Origin: Chryseobacterium suipulveris | GTDB lineage: Bacteria; Bacteroidota; Bacteroidia; Flavobacteriales; Weeksellaceae | Reading direction: 5' to 3' | NCBI RefSeq assembly: GCF_022811685.1 | Contig: NZ_CP094532.1 | Location: 1,823,501-1,887,500, forward strand | Length of the DNA stretch: 64,000 nucleotides | Shown here: in pieces, positions 7,826-16,464 of the stretch | Layout of the letters: each line of letters begins with the position of its first letter | Numbering within the stretch: the first letter of the stretch is position 1 | Program-made: the position numbers and the translations under genes | Notes under the pieces: model-generated | Seen by the model: only the letters and a program-made list of their open reading frames with translations | Told to the model about the DNA's origin: nothing | Databases searched by the model: none

Positions 7826-9769
7826 TTATTTCAAAAGATATTCCTCCATAAATTTAATGACCGCCAATCGTTGGAAATCCGAGTTCTCTTTCTTACGGAA
7901 ACCGTGCCCCTCGTTTTTGGCTTCCAGATACCAAACCGTATTTCCCTGCGCTTTCAGCTTGTCGCGCATTTGGATCGCTTCAGTTACGGGAACTCGCGGA
8001 TCGTTCGTTCCCTGGATGATGAACATTGGCTTCTTGATTTTGTCGGTATTGTGAAGCGGTGCAATTTTGGTGAAGAACGCACTCATCTTCGGATCGCGTT
8101 CATCGCCGTATTCCACCCTTCTTAAATCGCGTCGGTAATCTTCGGTGTTCTTGAGGAAGGTGTTGAAATCGGAAATTCCTACAATATCAACCGAGCAACG
8201 GATTTTGTCGGCATATTCGTAAGCAGTCGCCAAAGTCATAAATCCACCGTAGCTTCCGCCCATAATCATAATCCGGTCTTTGTCGAGGTCGGGCTGCAAA
8301 GCAATCCAGTCGAGCAACGCACCGATATCTTTCACCGAATTCATTCTCAGGAAACCGTTATCCATCGCAATGAATTTTTTCCCAAAACCTGATGAGCCAC
8401 GAACATTAGGGTAAATCAAAGTCACGCCCATTTCGTTGGTAAAATAATTATTCGCTCCGAGTGACGACGCCATCGACTGTCCTTCCGGTCCACCGTGAAT
8501 ATTGATAAGCACCGGTCTTTTCCCCGTAAATTTCTTTGAAGCAGGATACAGGAATCCCGAAATTTTCAGCCCGTCGAAACTTTTCCATTCGATGAATCTC
8601 GGTTCCGACATATCGGATTTCTGAAGTTCGCCTTGTTCGCTTTCCGTCCATCGTTCGGTCTTTAAGGAATTTACATCAAGCCGATAAATATCTGAACTGG
8701 AATCATACGTTGACTGTGAGAAAAACAGCGATTTGCCGTCTTTGGTAAATTCAAAATTCCCGATTAATCCGGTTGGTAAATTAGGAACCGCAGTGTATGA
8801 AGTTCCGTTCGTATTCATGATGTAGAGCTTGTTCAGACCTGCCTCATTCGTTTCGAAAACGAGTTTCGACTTATCGTCAGAAAGTTCATAACCCGAAACC
8901 TCCCAAGGAATTGCAGAAGTGATATAACTGATTTTCTTCGTTTTCAGGTTCATTTTTGCAAGCCGGGCAAACTCGTTGTCGCGGTCGGTCACGAACCAAA
9001 TTTCACCAGGATTTCCTGAAAATCTTGCACTTCTCTGCACGATGCTTTTCTCATTAATATTGGTAATGGGTTGCAGCTTTTTGGCTGAGGTATCCAAAAG
9101 ATAAATCTGTGATTCATTGGCAGAAATATAGTTTTGGATGATGAGCTGTTTTCCGTCTCCAGAAATATCACCGATGCTCCAACCGCCGCCTTTCATCTCG
9201 TAAACAAGCTTGGTTTCTTCTGGTTTAAAGGGGTTCATGAAATAAATATCGCGGTCTCCCCCATTTCTTTTCGTCGAAGTGAAATAAAATCCGGAACCAT
9301 CCTTCAGCCAAGTAACGCCGCCGTTCTGCGTTCTTCCACCGTCGGTCAGTAGCTTCGATTCCATCGTCTTTAAATCAAGTTTAAAAAGCTGGCCGAATTC
9401 GTTGCCACCGATATCTTTTGAATAAACCAAATAGTCGCCATTCACGGGTTCGTAAGAAGCAAAGTTCACGGGTTCATTGAAGAAAGTGAGCTGCTTCCGC
9501 ATTCCCATCGCTTGCGAAATTTTGTGCAGCTGATTAGTCGAACCAAATCTGGTCACCATAATCAGCTCCTTACCATTCGGATGAACTGCTGAAACCGTCG
9601 CACTTCTGCTTTCGGTGTATGTCTTGAGTTTTTCGGTCAAGCTTCTGGGGAGGGACGGAATGTTTTCTGCAATCAGGTTTTCATTGGGCGCTACAAAATC
9701 TTTGGTGTTCTGCGCAAAAAGGAATGTCCCGGAAAAAAGGACAAGGAGTAATCCTGCTCTCAATTTCAT
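7826..9769 (-). CDS. exported S9 family prolyl oligopeptidase-type peptidase
   Basis: A 647-residue serine peptidase. Residues 1-20 form a signal peptide ending FLFAQ. An N-terminal beta-propeller (about 40-380) shows TolB/WD-like blade repeats; the alpha/beta-hydrolase domain follows. The triad is S506 (GGSYGGFMT), D590 (GTNDPRVP) and H622 (EGHGFRKKEN). The length and the R-G-S-x-G-F-G-K motif (about 455-465) fit the S9C acylaminoacyl-peptidase-like group. It probably trims oligopeptides in the periplasm. It has its own terminator downstream and lpdA has one upstream, so it is monocistronic. Confidence 0.93.
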   Translation of the reverse strand: MKLRAGLLLVLFSGTFLFAQNTKDFVAPNENLIAENIPSLPRSLTEKLKTYTESRSATVSAVHPNGKELIMVTRFGSTNQLHKISQAMGMRKQLTFFNEPVNFASYEPVNGDYLVYSKDIGGNEFGQLFKLDLKTMESKLLTDGGRTQNGGVTWLKDGSGFYFTSTKRNGGDRDIYFMNPFKPEETKLVYEMKGGGWSIGDISGDGKQLIIQNYISANESQIYLLDTSAKKLQPITNINEKSIVQRSARFSGNPGEIWFVTDRDNEFARLAKMNLKTKKISYITSAIPWEVSGYELSDDKSKLVFETNEAGLNKLYIMNTNGTSYTAVPNLPTGLIGNFEFTKDGKSLFFSQSTYDSSSDIYRLDVNSLKTERWTESEQGELQKSDMSEPRFIEWKSFDGLKISGFLYPASKKFTGKRPVLINIHGGPEGQSMASSLGANNYFTNEMGVTLIYPNVRGSSGFGKKFIAMDNGFLRMNSVKDIGALLDWIALQPDLDKDRIMIMGGSYGGFMTLATAYEYADKIRCSVDIVGISDFNTFLKNTEDYRRDLRRVEYGDERDPKMSAFFTKIAPLHNTDKIKKPMFIIQGTNDPRVPVTEAIQMRDKLKAQGNTVWYLEAKNEGHGFRKKENSDFQRLAVIKFMEEYLLK

Positions 9770-9800
9770 ACTTTCAATTTTGTTTTAAAGATAACAAAAA

Positions 9801-9819
9801 AGCACGAAATCATCGTGCT
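9801..9819 (-). terminator. terminator of lpdA
   Basis: A 7-bp stem AGCACGA/TCGTGCT with a 5-nt loop. On the minus strand it is followed by TTTTTTGTT. It lies between the lpdA stop and the S9 peptidase start. Confidence 0.85.
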
Positions 9820-9847
9820 TTCTATATTGCTATTTCTGCGAACCAAG

Positions 9848-9896
9848 TTTGTCTTTTCTCTTGATTCTTTTTACTTGTTTCTTGTTTCTTGTCTCT
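9848..9896. repeat. heptanucleotide-period array (TGTTTCT type)
   Basis: Seven consecutive 7-nt units ending two bases before the lpdA stop codon (minus-strand gene). The best units are TGTTTCT twice and TGTCTCT; the others are degenerate but keep the period. Confidence 0.75.
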
Positions 9897-9897
9897 T

Positions 9898-11289
9898 TTA
9901 AATATGGATCACCTCTCCATAAGCAGCCGCAACTGCCTCCATTACGGCCTCGGAAATAGTTGGATGCGGGTGAATTGACTTTAAAACTTCGTGACCCGTG
10001 GTTTCGAGTTTTCTTGCAACAACCGCTTCAGCGATCATATCGGTAACTCCGTCTCCGACCATGTGGCAACCAAGCCATTCCCCGTATTTCGCATCGAAAA
10101 TTACTTTAATGAAACCGTCGGTATCACCATTTGCGGTAGCTTTTCCGGAAGCTGAGAAAGGGAATTTGCCCACTTTCAGTTCGTAACCTTTTTCTTTGGC
10201 CTGCTTTTCAGTTAAGCCCACGGAAGCGATTTCCGGATGACAGTAAGTACATCCCGGAATATTTCCGTAGTCGATTTTTTCTACGTGAAGTCCCTTGATT
10301 TTTTCAACGCAGGTAATTCCTTCCGCGGAAGCAACGTGCGCCAATGCCTGAGTCGGCAAAATATCACCGATCGCGTAATATCCGGGAACAGAAGTTTCGT
10401 ACCATTCATTCACCAAAACTCTACCTTTTTCGGTTTGGATTCCTACTTCCTCGAATCCCTGGTTTTCAATATTTGCTGCGATTCCTACTGCGGAAAGAAG
10501 AATGTCGGCTTCCAAAGTGATGTTTCCGGTAGCGGTTTTCACGTTAGCTTTAACGCCGTTTCCTGATGTATCAACAGATTCAACGGAAGCATTGGTCATA
10601 ATTTCGATTCCGGATTTTTTCAGGGATTTCTCCACGTGTTTTGAAACATCCTCATCTTCAACGGGAACGATATTCGGCATGAATTCAACGATGGTTACTT
10701 TCGTTCCCAAAGAATTGTAGAAATCCGCGAACTCCACTCCGATTGCGCCGGAACCAACAACGATCATCGATTTCGGCTGTTCGGGAAGCGAAAGCGCCTG
10801 TCTGTAACCGATCACTTTTTTGCCATCCTGTGGAAGATTTGGTAATTCTCTTGAACGAGCTCCAGTTGCGATGATGATGTGTTCCCCTAAATATTCGGTG
10901 GTTTTACCGTCGTTATCGGTTACGGAAACCTTCTTCCCTTTCTGGATTTTTGCAGTTCCCATGATCACGTCGATCTTGTTTTTCTTCATCAGAAAAGCGA
11001 TTCCGCCGCTCATTTTCTGGGCAACTCCCCTGCTTCGCTGGATGACTTTAGAAAAATCAAAACCAGGATTTTCTACTTTATTGAGACCGAATTCCTCGGC
11101 TTTTTGAAGGTATTTAAAAACGTGTGCAGATTTCAACAGCGCCTTTGTCGGGATACATCCCCAGTTCAGACAGATTCCGCCAAGATTTTCCTTTTCGATA
11201 ATGGCAGTTTTGAAACCCAATTGTGCCGCTCTGATCGCGGTCACATATCCACCGGGACCACTCCCGATCACAATGATATCGTAATTCAT
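9898..11289 (-). CDS. lpdA: dihydrolipoyl dehydrogenase (E3)
   Basis: A 463-residue FAD disulfide oxidoreductase that reoxidises the lipoyl groups of 2-oxoacid dehydrogenase complexes and the glycine cleavage system, giving NADH. The FAD loop is GSGPGG at 9-14. The redox-active pair is C40 and C45 (GGICLNWGCIPTK). The NAD loop is GSGAIG in the middle, and the catalytic H442/E447 pair is in HPHPTISE near the C-terminus. Length is normal. It lies near the E1 fusion gene on the same strand, separated by a small gene of opposite direction, so they are not one operon. Confidence 0.96.
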   Translation of the reverse strand: MNYDIIVIGSGPGGYVTAIRAAQLGFKTAIIEKENLGGICLNWGCIPTKALLKSAHVFKYLQKAEEFGLNKVENPGFDFSKVIQRSRGVAQKMSGGIAFLMKKNKIDVIMGTAKIQKGKKVSVTDNDGKTTEYLGEHIIIATGARSRELPNLPQDGKKVIGYRQALSLPEQPKSMIVVGSGAIGVEFADFYNSLGTKVTIVEFMPNIVPVEDEDVSKHVEKSLKKSGIEIMTNASVESVDTSGNGVKANVKTATGNITLEADILLSAVGIAANIENQGFEEVGIQTEKGRVLVNEWYETSVPGYYAIGDILPTQALAHVASAEGITCVEKIKGLHVEKIDYGNIPGCTYCHPEIASVGLTEKQAKEKGYELKVGKFPFSASGKATANGDTDGFIKVIFDAKYGEWLGCHMVGDGVTDMIAEAVVARKLETTGHEVLKSIHPHPTISEAVMEAVAAAYGEVIHI

Positions 11290-11705
11290 CAGTTAAAAAA
11301 TTTAGTGCGAATTTACGGATTTTTTTCGAGGTTTTGACAGTATCAAAAACTGCGGAAGATTAAATGCTTCTTAATTTTAACCACAAAAGGAACAACAGTT
11401 TTTATTTCAACAAAACATTCATTTCAGAAACCGCAAATACTCTTATAGTAAACAAAAGTTGAAAAAAATCTTCGATTTTTTCTTTTGTGTTCTATCAAAA
11501 GCATTATTCGAAACTCTATACTTAAATTTTCGAACAGAATTCTTTTGTAACTTTTGTGGTCTTAATGAATTTCTACTTTTAGTCAGTTTGACCAAAATCT
11601 ATCGTTGAACTTTACAAATGATTGAATATTATTTAAATTAGAGTTAACACATTGATATACAAAATGTTCCTAACTTTGATCTGCCAATCATTAAATCTTT
11701 CTACG
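11290..11705. other. spacer with a long imperfect inverted repeat
   Basis: No gene here. A 23-nt stretch at 11371-11393 (core ACCACAAAAGGAAC) returns inverted at 11547-11569 (core GTAACTTTTGTGGT), about 18 of 23 positions matching. An AT-rich palindrome, GAAAAAAATC with GATTTTTTC, lies between at about 11461-11482. The right part carries TAACTTTG (about 11672-11679), a likely promoter -7 box for the following small gene. Confidence 0.6.
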
Positions 11706-11969
11706 ATGAAATACACATTAATCAAAAGAAGGAAAAGCATTTTCGCAAGAAATCATTCGGATTTTGTGACCTGGATGCGCAAGAATGATCTGCAAAAATG
11801 GAGCAACAACAAAGAGTTTATCGATGGTTACGTGCACCGAAAATCCTTGTTCGAGAAAATTTTCCTGAGCTCGGAATCAGAGGATTCTTTTGTGAGCGAC
11901 CTGATCAAAAATAAGCTTCTGGAAATTACTAAACCAAAAGCTCATTTTTTAGGGTTGCTGAAGTTTTAA
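11706..11969 (+). CDS. hypothetical protein, 87 residues
   Basis: I do not recognise a characterised family. The product is basic and hydrophilic (many K and R), with the run FVTWMRKNDLQKWSNNKEF near the middle and no signal peptide or membrane helix. The frame is open 18 codons upstream, but the ATG at 11706 follows the TAACTTTG box at a sensible distance and gives the start MKYTLIKRRKS. It ends one base before the convergent E1 gene ends at 11971, which suggests a real gene with tight packing. Confidence 0.65.
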   Translation: MKYTLIKRRKSIFARNHSDFVTWMRKNDLQKWSNNKEFIDGYVHRKSLFEKIFLSSESEDSFVSDLIKNKLLEITKPKAHFLGLLKF

Positions 11970-11970
11970 G

Positions 11971-14400
11971 TTAAATCTTCGGAAACTTCGCAGGATTCGA
12001 TTCGTTGAACATCGCGTAGATTCTCTCCACCATATCATCCGAACTTGGTTTGCTGAAATAGTCGCCGTCACTTGCATAAGCAGGTCGGTGATTTTCCGCG
12101 CAAATCGTGAGCGGATCGGAATCGAGGTATCTGAACGCTTTCTGCTTCTCCAAAATCTGCTGCAGCATAAATGCGGTAGTTCCGCCTTCCACATCTTCGT
12201 CGATCACCACCAATCGGTTGGTTTTCTTCACACTTTCCGCAATTTCATGGGTAAGGTCAAATGGAATTAGTGACTGCACATCGATCACTTCCGCAGAAAT
12301 ACCGAGTTTTTCCAGTTCGTTCGCAGCTTCCGTCACGATTCTCCAAGTGGATCCGTAAGTTACTAAAGTCACGTCTTTTCCTTCTTTGGTAATCTCTACT
12401 TTACCGACAGGAACGGTGAACTCGCCCAAATTGTCGGGTTGCTTTTCCTTGAGTCGGTAACCGTTCAAACATTCCACAATCACGCAAGGTTCGTCACTTT
12501 GAAGCATCGTATTGTAAAACCCTGCAGCTTTGGTCAGGTTTCTTGGAACAAGAATGTTGATTCCTTTCGACAGGTTGATAATCCCCGCCATCGGCGATCC
12601 AGAATGCCAAATTCCCTCCAAACGGTGACCGCGGGTTCTGATAATCACAGGAGATTTCTGCCCGCCTTTTGTTCGGTATTGAACGGTCGCCAAATCGTCG
12701 CTCATTCCCTGCAAACAGTATAAAATATAGTCGAGATACTGAATTTCGGCAATCGGTCTCAAACCGCGCATCGCCATTCCGATTCCCTGTCCGAGAATGG
12801 TCGCCTCGCGAATTCCGGTGTCGGCAACTCTGGTCTCTCCGTATTTTTCCTGAAGTCCTTCCAGTCCCTGATTTACGTCGCCGATATTTCCGGAGTCTTC
12901 TCCAAAAACCAAAGTTTCAGGATATTTTTCAAAAATTTTGTCGAAGTTATTTCGCACCACCATTCTTCCGTCCACCATTTCGGAACTGTCGGAATAAATT
13001 GGCGGAACCTCCTTGATATTGGTCGCCTTCCACTTTGATTGCGAGTAAAGATGTGATGAATAATTGTCTTTTTCTACTTTGTAGAGCTTTTCGGTTTTTT
13101 GCTGAAGTTGCTGTCTTTCCGCAGTTAGATTGGTTCTCGTTAAAAGCAAAACTTTTCTTGCCAAATGGAAGATGTCCTTTTTCGCCACCGAAATAATTTT
13201 GCCGAATTTTTCGAGTTCGGCTGCAACTTCTTCATTTTGAAGTTTTAGATTTTCAACTAAAGGAATTATGGAATTCTTAATTTCCGTAATAGAATTTTGA
13301 TAATTTTCCCAAGCTTTTTTCTGGCCTTCCTTCACAAATTTTTTGGCCTCAGAATCGACAGCGTCCAATTCTTCGGAAGTCGCCAAAACTTCTTCTTTAC
13401 CTTCTATTTCAATGGAATAATTCAAAATCCACTCCTTGAATTTGCTCAGTCCGTCGAAATCGGTTTCCCACTGCAAACGCTCTTCGTTTTTATATCTTTC
13501 GTGCGACCCGGAAGTGGAATGTCCTTGCGGTTGTGTAACTTCCACAACGTGGATCACCACTGGAACAGACTCGGTTCTTGCAAAATGTTCAGCTCGTGCA
13601 TAAGCATCCAAAAGCGACGGGTAATCCCACGCTTTAACCTGGATGATTTCGCAACCCTGATTCTCCCCTTCCTTCCTTTGAAATCCGGAAAGCATTTCTG
13701 CGATATCTGCTTTTGCTCTTTGATTTTGCGTAGGTACAGAAATTCCGTAACCATCATCCCAAATCGAAACAATCATCGGGACTTGAAGCGCACAAGCAGC
13801 GTTCAAAGTTTCCCAAAAATGTCCTTCCGCGGTTGATGCGTCGCCAATGGTACCGAAAGCGATTTCATTTCCGTTATTGGAAAACTTTTCAGAACCGTCA
13901 AATTTTACTGATTTATAGATTTTTGACGCTTGAGCCAAACCTAAAAGTCGCGGCATTTGTCCTGCAGTCGGGGAAATATCGGAGGAAATATTTTTCTGTT
14001 CCATCAGATTTTTCCAGCTTCCATCATCGTTCAAACTTCGGGTTGCGTAGTGACCGTTCATCTGTCTTCCTGCAGACGCAGGTTCGCGCTCAACACTTGT
14101 ATCCGCATACAGTTGCGCGAAGAAACTCTCCACCGAAACCGCACCAATCGCCATCGCAAAAGTCTGGTCGCGGTAATATCCGGAACGGAAGTCACCATTT
14201 TTGAAAACTTTAGCCATCGCCAATTGCGGAAGTTCCTTTCCATCGCCGAAAATCCCGAACTTGGCTTTTCCGGTAAGTACTTCCCTTCTTCCGAGATATG
14301 ACATTTCGCGGGAAATTCTTCCTAAACGGTAATCTTCAAGAACAGTGTTTTTGAAATCCTGAAAAGAAATCTGCTGAGTTTCAATATAAGTGGTTTGCAT
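11971..14400 (-). CDS. 2-oxoacid dehydrogenase E1, fused alpha and beta subunits
   Basis: An 809-residue thiamine diphosphate enzyme, probably the E1 of a branched-chain 2-oxoacid dehydrogenase complex. The alpha part is roughly 1-330, with the TPP/magnesium motif G186-D-A-S running to N200. A charged linker (about 330-475) leads to a transketolase-like beta domain from about 480 to the end, with VFGEDSGNIGDV and the IPFD region near the C-terminus. In many bacteria alpha and beta are separate; the fusion is common in Bacteroidota. No E2 lies nearby, so the complex is assembled from other loci. The exact 2-oxoacid cannot be read from sequence. A CAAAGATA (TATCTTTG) box lies just upstream of the start. 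Confidence 0.92.
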   Translation of the reverse strand: MQTTYIETQQISFQDFKNTVLEDYRLGRISREMSYLGRREVLTGKAKFGIFGDGKELPQLAMAKVFKNGDFRSGYYRDQTFAMAIGAVSVESFFAQLYADTSVEREPASAGRQMNGHYATRSLNDDGSWKNLMEQKNISSDISPTAGQMPRLLGLAQASKIYKSVKFDGSEKFSNNGNEIAFGTIGDASTAEGHFWETLNAACALQVPMIVSIWDDGYGISVPTQNQRAKADIAEMLSGFQRKEGENQGCEIIQVKAWDYPSLLDAYARAEHFARTESVPVVIHVVEVTQPQGHSTSGSHERYKNEERLQWETDFDGLSKFKEWILNYSIEIEGKEEVLATSEELDAVDSEAKKFVKEGQKKAWENYQNSITEIKNSIIPLVENLKLQNEEVAAELEKFGKIISVAKKDIFHLARKVLLLTRTNLTAERQQLQQKTEKLYKVEKDNYSSHLYSQSKWKATNIKEVPPIYSDSSEMVDGRMVVRNNFDKIFEKYPETLVFGEDSGNIGDVNQGLEGLQEKYGETRVADTGIREATILGQGIGMAMRGLRPIAEIQYLDYILYCLQGMSDDLATVQYRTKGGQKSPVIIRTRGHRLEGIWHSGSPMAGIINLSKGINILVPRNLTKAAGFYNTMLQSDEPCVIVECLNGYRLKEKQPDNLGEFTVPVGKVEITKEGKDVTLVTYGSTWRIVTEAANELEKLGISAEVIDVQSLIPFDLTHEIAESVKKTNRLVVIDEDVEGGTTAFMLQQILEKQKAFRYLDSDPLTICAENHRPAYASDGDYFSKPSSDDMVERIYAMFNESNPAKFPKI

Positions 14401-14708
14401 AGGAAATCTGAATTTTTACAAAGATAAAAATTTTGAGCAAATACCGCGTTTTTATTTTTGAACAGAATTTAATTATTTTAAAGATTTTTGCGAAATTGAT
14501 AAAAGCTGGAGGTTTGAAGACGGAGGACGGAAGATGAAAAGGTGTGAATTCGCTTCGCGGTGAATTTCTTCGAGTGAATTTGCATTGCGGTGAATTTGTT
14601 TTAAAGTAAATTTTGGAAAAAAAACCAAAAGTCTCTAACAAAAAAACCGGCATCAAATCAATTGATGCCGACTTCTGTAAAACGTAAAATTTAAAATTAT
14701 GAAATTGT
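14401..14708. other. spacer with short repeats
   Basis: No gene supported. It holds a 7-nt-period array at 14505-14539 (GACGGAG-like units, five copies), then GTGAATT motifs spaced by 15-16 nt with GCGG between them (about 14544-14600), and the terminator at 14648-14670. The 91-codon reverse frame across the region is translated repeat and is not a gene. Confidence 0.6.
14648..14670 (-). terminator. terminator of the DUF2007-like gene
   Basis: A perfect 9-bp stem (CGGCATCAA with TTGATGCCG) with a 5-nt loop. On the minus strand it is followed by GGTTTTTTTG. It is placed about 40 bases after the stop of the small gene at 14709. Confidence 0.9.
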
Positions 14709-14957
14709 TTATTTAGGGTTCTTATTAATTTCTAAATCGGTTTCTTTCAGGTATTCGTCAATGATTTCGAATGACTTCTTCTCGTCGTTGATATCGACCA
14801 TCACTTTCATCGACGTTGCGGTGGGCGTCGTGGTAAAAGACATATACTTGTCGTTAAGATAAACCTTGATCTCGCCCGCTTCCAGTTTTGATTTGATTAA
14901 CTGTATTTCCTGCGGTTTGTCGCTTTCAAAAACTGGCACTCTTACTTCTCTTTCCAT
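14709..14957 (-). CDS. DUF2007-like small protein
   Basis: An 82-residue cytoplasmic protein. The order, a strand of the type VPVFESDKPQEIQLIKSKLEAG, a central KVYLNDKY and a C-terminal VDINDEKKSFEIIDEYLKE helix, resembles DUF2007 (putative signal-transducing protein domain), in which a short ferredoxin-like fold is predicted. The function is unknown. It has its own terminator and is not linked to the lysine genes beyond direction. Confidence 0.7.
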   Translation of the reverse strand: MEREVRVPVFESDKPQEIQLIKSKLEAGEIKVYLNDKYMSFTTTPTATSMKVMVDINDEKKSFEIIDEYLKETDLEINKNPK

Positions 14958-15045
14958 ATTGCTTTAGTTTTGAGAGATAAAAGTACAAAAAATGACCGAA
15001 ATGCAATATTAACTTTTCATAAAATTTTCATAATTAATTGCCTGG

Positions 15046-16380
15046 CTACACTTTATCGATATTGTCGGCAATTTTGTCGAGCGCAATCTGAATTTCTTCT
15101 TTGGTCACATTCAGGTGCGGACGGAAACGGATCGATTGATCACCGCACGCCAAAATAATCAGCCCGTCGTCATAAAGAACTTCTCTCATTCTATCTCTTT
15201 GTTGTCCCGATGGCAAGTCGATCGCGCACATCAATCCGCGACCTCTCGCGTTGGAAATTTTGTCGGGGAATCTTTGTTCGAGTTCCTTTAATCCATCCAA
15301 AAGATAATTACCAACGTCGCGGGAATTTTCGATAAGGTTTTCATTTTCAATCACTTCCAAGATGAGTTTGAACCGCATCATATCGATAAAGTTTCCTCCG
15401 AAAGTCGAGTTGATTCTTGAACTCTCCCGGAAAACGTTGTTCGGAATTTCGTCGAACTTCTCTTTATTGGCAAGGATTCCGCAAACCTGGGTTTTCTTAC
15501 CAAAGGAAATAATGTCCGGTGCGACGCTGAAATGTTGGAATGCCCACATTTTCCCGGTCATCGCGATTCCCGTCTGTACTTCGTCGAAAATCAGCAGCAC
15601 TTCGTTTTCATCACAGATTTTTCTAAGTCCCTGGAAAAACTCGTCACGGAAATGGTGATCACCTCCTTCCGCCTGAATCGGCTCGATAATGATGCACGCA
15701 ACGCGATCCGGGTTCGAGAGAATCGCCTCCTGAATCTGCAGCAATGCCAAGTTTTCGTTGTTAATGGTTTCTTCTAAATTTTCTTCTGTGATCGGGAAAT
15801 TCAGATGCGGATTGATAATTCTCGGCCAATCGAATCTCGGGAAATACTGATATTTCCTCGGATCTGAAGTATTGGTCAAACTCAGCGTATAACCACTTCT
15901 TCCGTGAAACGCCTGTCTGAAATGGATGCAGATGTCGCCTTCTGTTTCCAGACCTTTTTCAAAATTCTTCCGGGTTTTCCAGTCGAAGCAGGCCTTCATC
16001 GCGTTTTCTACGGCTAAAGTTCCGCCCGAAATAAAGAATGCGTACTGCAGTTCCTTTGGAATCGCCACTCTTTCGAAAACCTCCATAAAATCGGCAAACT
16101 CCTGCGAATAAACATCGGCGAGTGTCGGTTTGTTTACGGCCATTTTTCCGAGCCATTCGGAATGTTTTACGAGATAAGGATGGTTGTAGCCAATGGAAGC
16201 CGAAGCAAACATTGAAAACATATCGAGGAATTCCTTTCCGGTGAGCCGGTCGTGGATCCAGCTTCCATGGGATTTTTCGAGATCCATCACAAAGTCGAAT
16301 CCGTCGGCAAGCATGTGACGGGAAAGAACCTGTTTAACAGTATTGGTTGGTTGCGGGTGAGATGCGATTGCGTCGTTCAT
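15046..16380 (-). CDS. lat: L-lysine 6-transaminase
   Basis: A 444-residue class III PLP aminotransferase that moves the epsilon amino group of lysine to 2-oxoglutarate, giving 2-aminoadipate 6-semialdehyde and glutamate. The PLP lysine is in ISFGKKTQVCGI (K295/K296), and FDEVQTGIAMTG holds the conserved aspartate; the KKTQVCG form is typical of LAT rather than ornithine or GABA aminotransferases. The aldehyde dehydrogenase that would use its product ends 84 bases upstream on the same strand, so the pair is probably one operon for lysine breakdown. Confidence 0.93.
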   Translation of the reverse strand: MNDAIASHPQPTNTVKQVLSRHMLADGFDFVMDLEKSHGSWIHDRLTGKEFLDMFSMFASASIGYNHPYLVKHSEWLGKMAVNKPTLADVYSQEFADFMEVFERVAIPKELQYAFFISGGTLAVENAMKACFDWKTRKNFEKGLETEGDICIHFRQAFHGRSGYTLSLTNTSDPRKYQYFPRFDWPRIINPHLNFPITEENLEETINNENLALLQIQEAILSNPDRVACIIIEPIQAEGGDHHFRDEFFQGLRKICDENEVLLIFDEVQTGIAMTGKMWAFQHFSVAPDIISFGKKTQVCGILANKEKFDEIPNNVFRESSRINSTFGGNFIDMMRFKLILEVIENENLIENSRDVGNYLLDGLKELEQRFPDKISNARGRGLMCAIDLPSGQQRDRMREVLYDDGLIILACGDQSIRFRPHLNVTKEEIQIALDKIADNIDKV

Positions 16381-16388
16381 ATTAATCA

Positions 16389-16437
16389 GTTTGAGGTTTG
16401 AAGTTTAAAGTTTGAAGATTCAAGATTCAGTTTGAAA
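16389..16437. repeat. heptanucleotide-period array (GTTTGAA type)
   Basis: Seven successive 7-nt units, first GTTTGAR-like then GATTCAR-like, fill the spacer between lat and the upstream aldehyde dehydrogenase. The unit drifts but the 7-nt step is kept. Confidence 0.8.
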
Positions 16438-16464
16438 TCTGAAAAATATAGTTAAAGTAAAATT

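Noticed and set aside
13297..13836. A 179-codon plus-strand ORF inside the E1 gene
   Set aside because: It is the complement of a strongly conserved gene and has no protein family features of its own.
14381..14656. A 91-codon reverse ORF between the E1 gene and the DUF2007-like gene
   Set aside because: It translates a heptamer array and the GTGAATT repeats and has no recognisable protein features.
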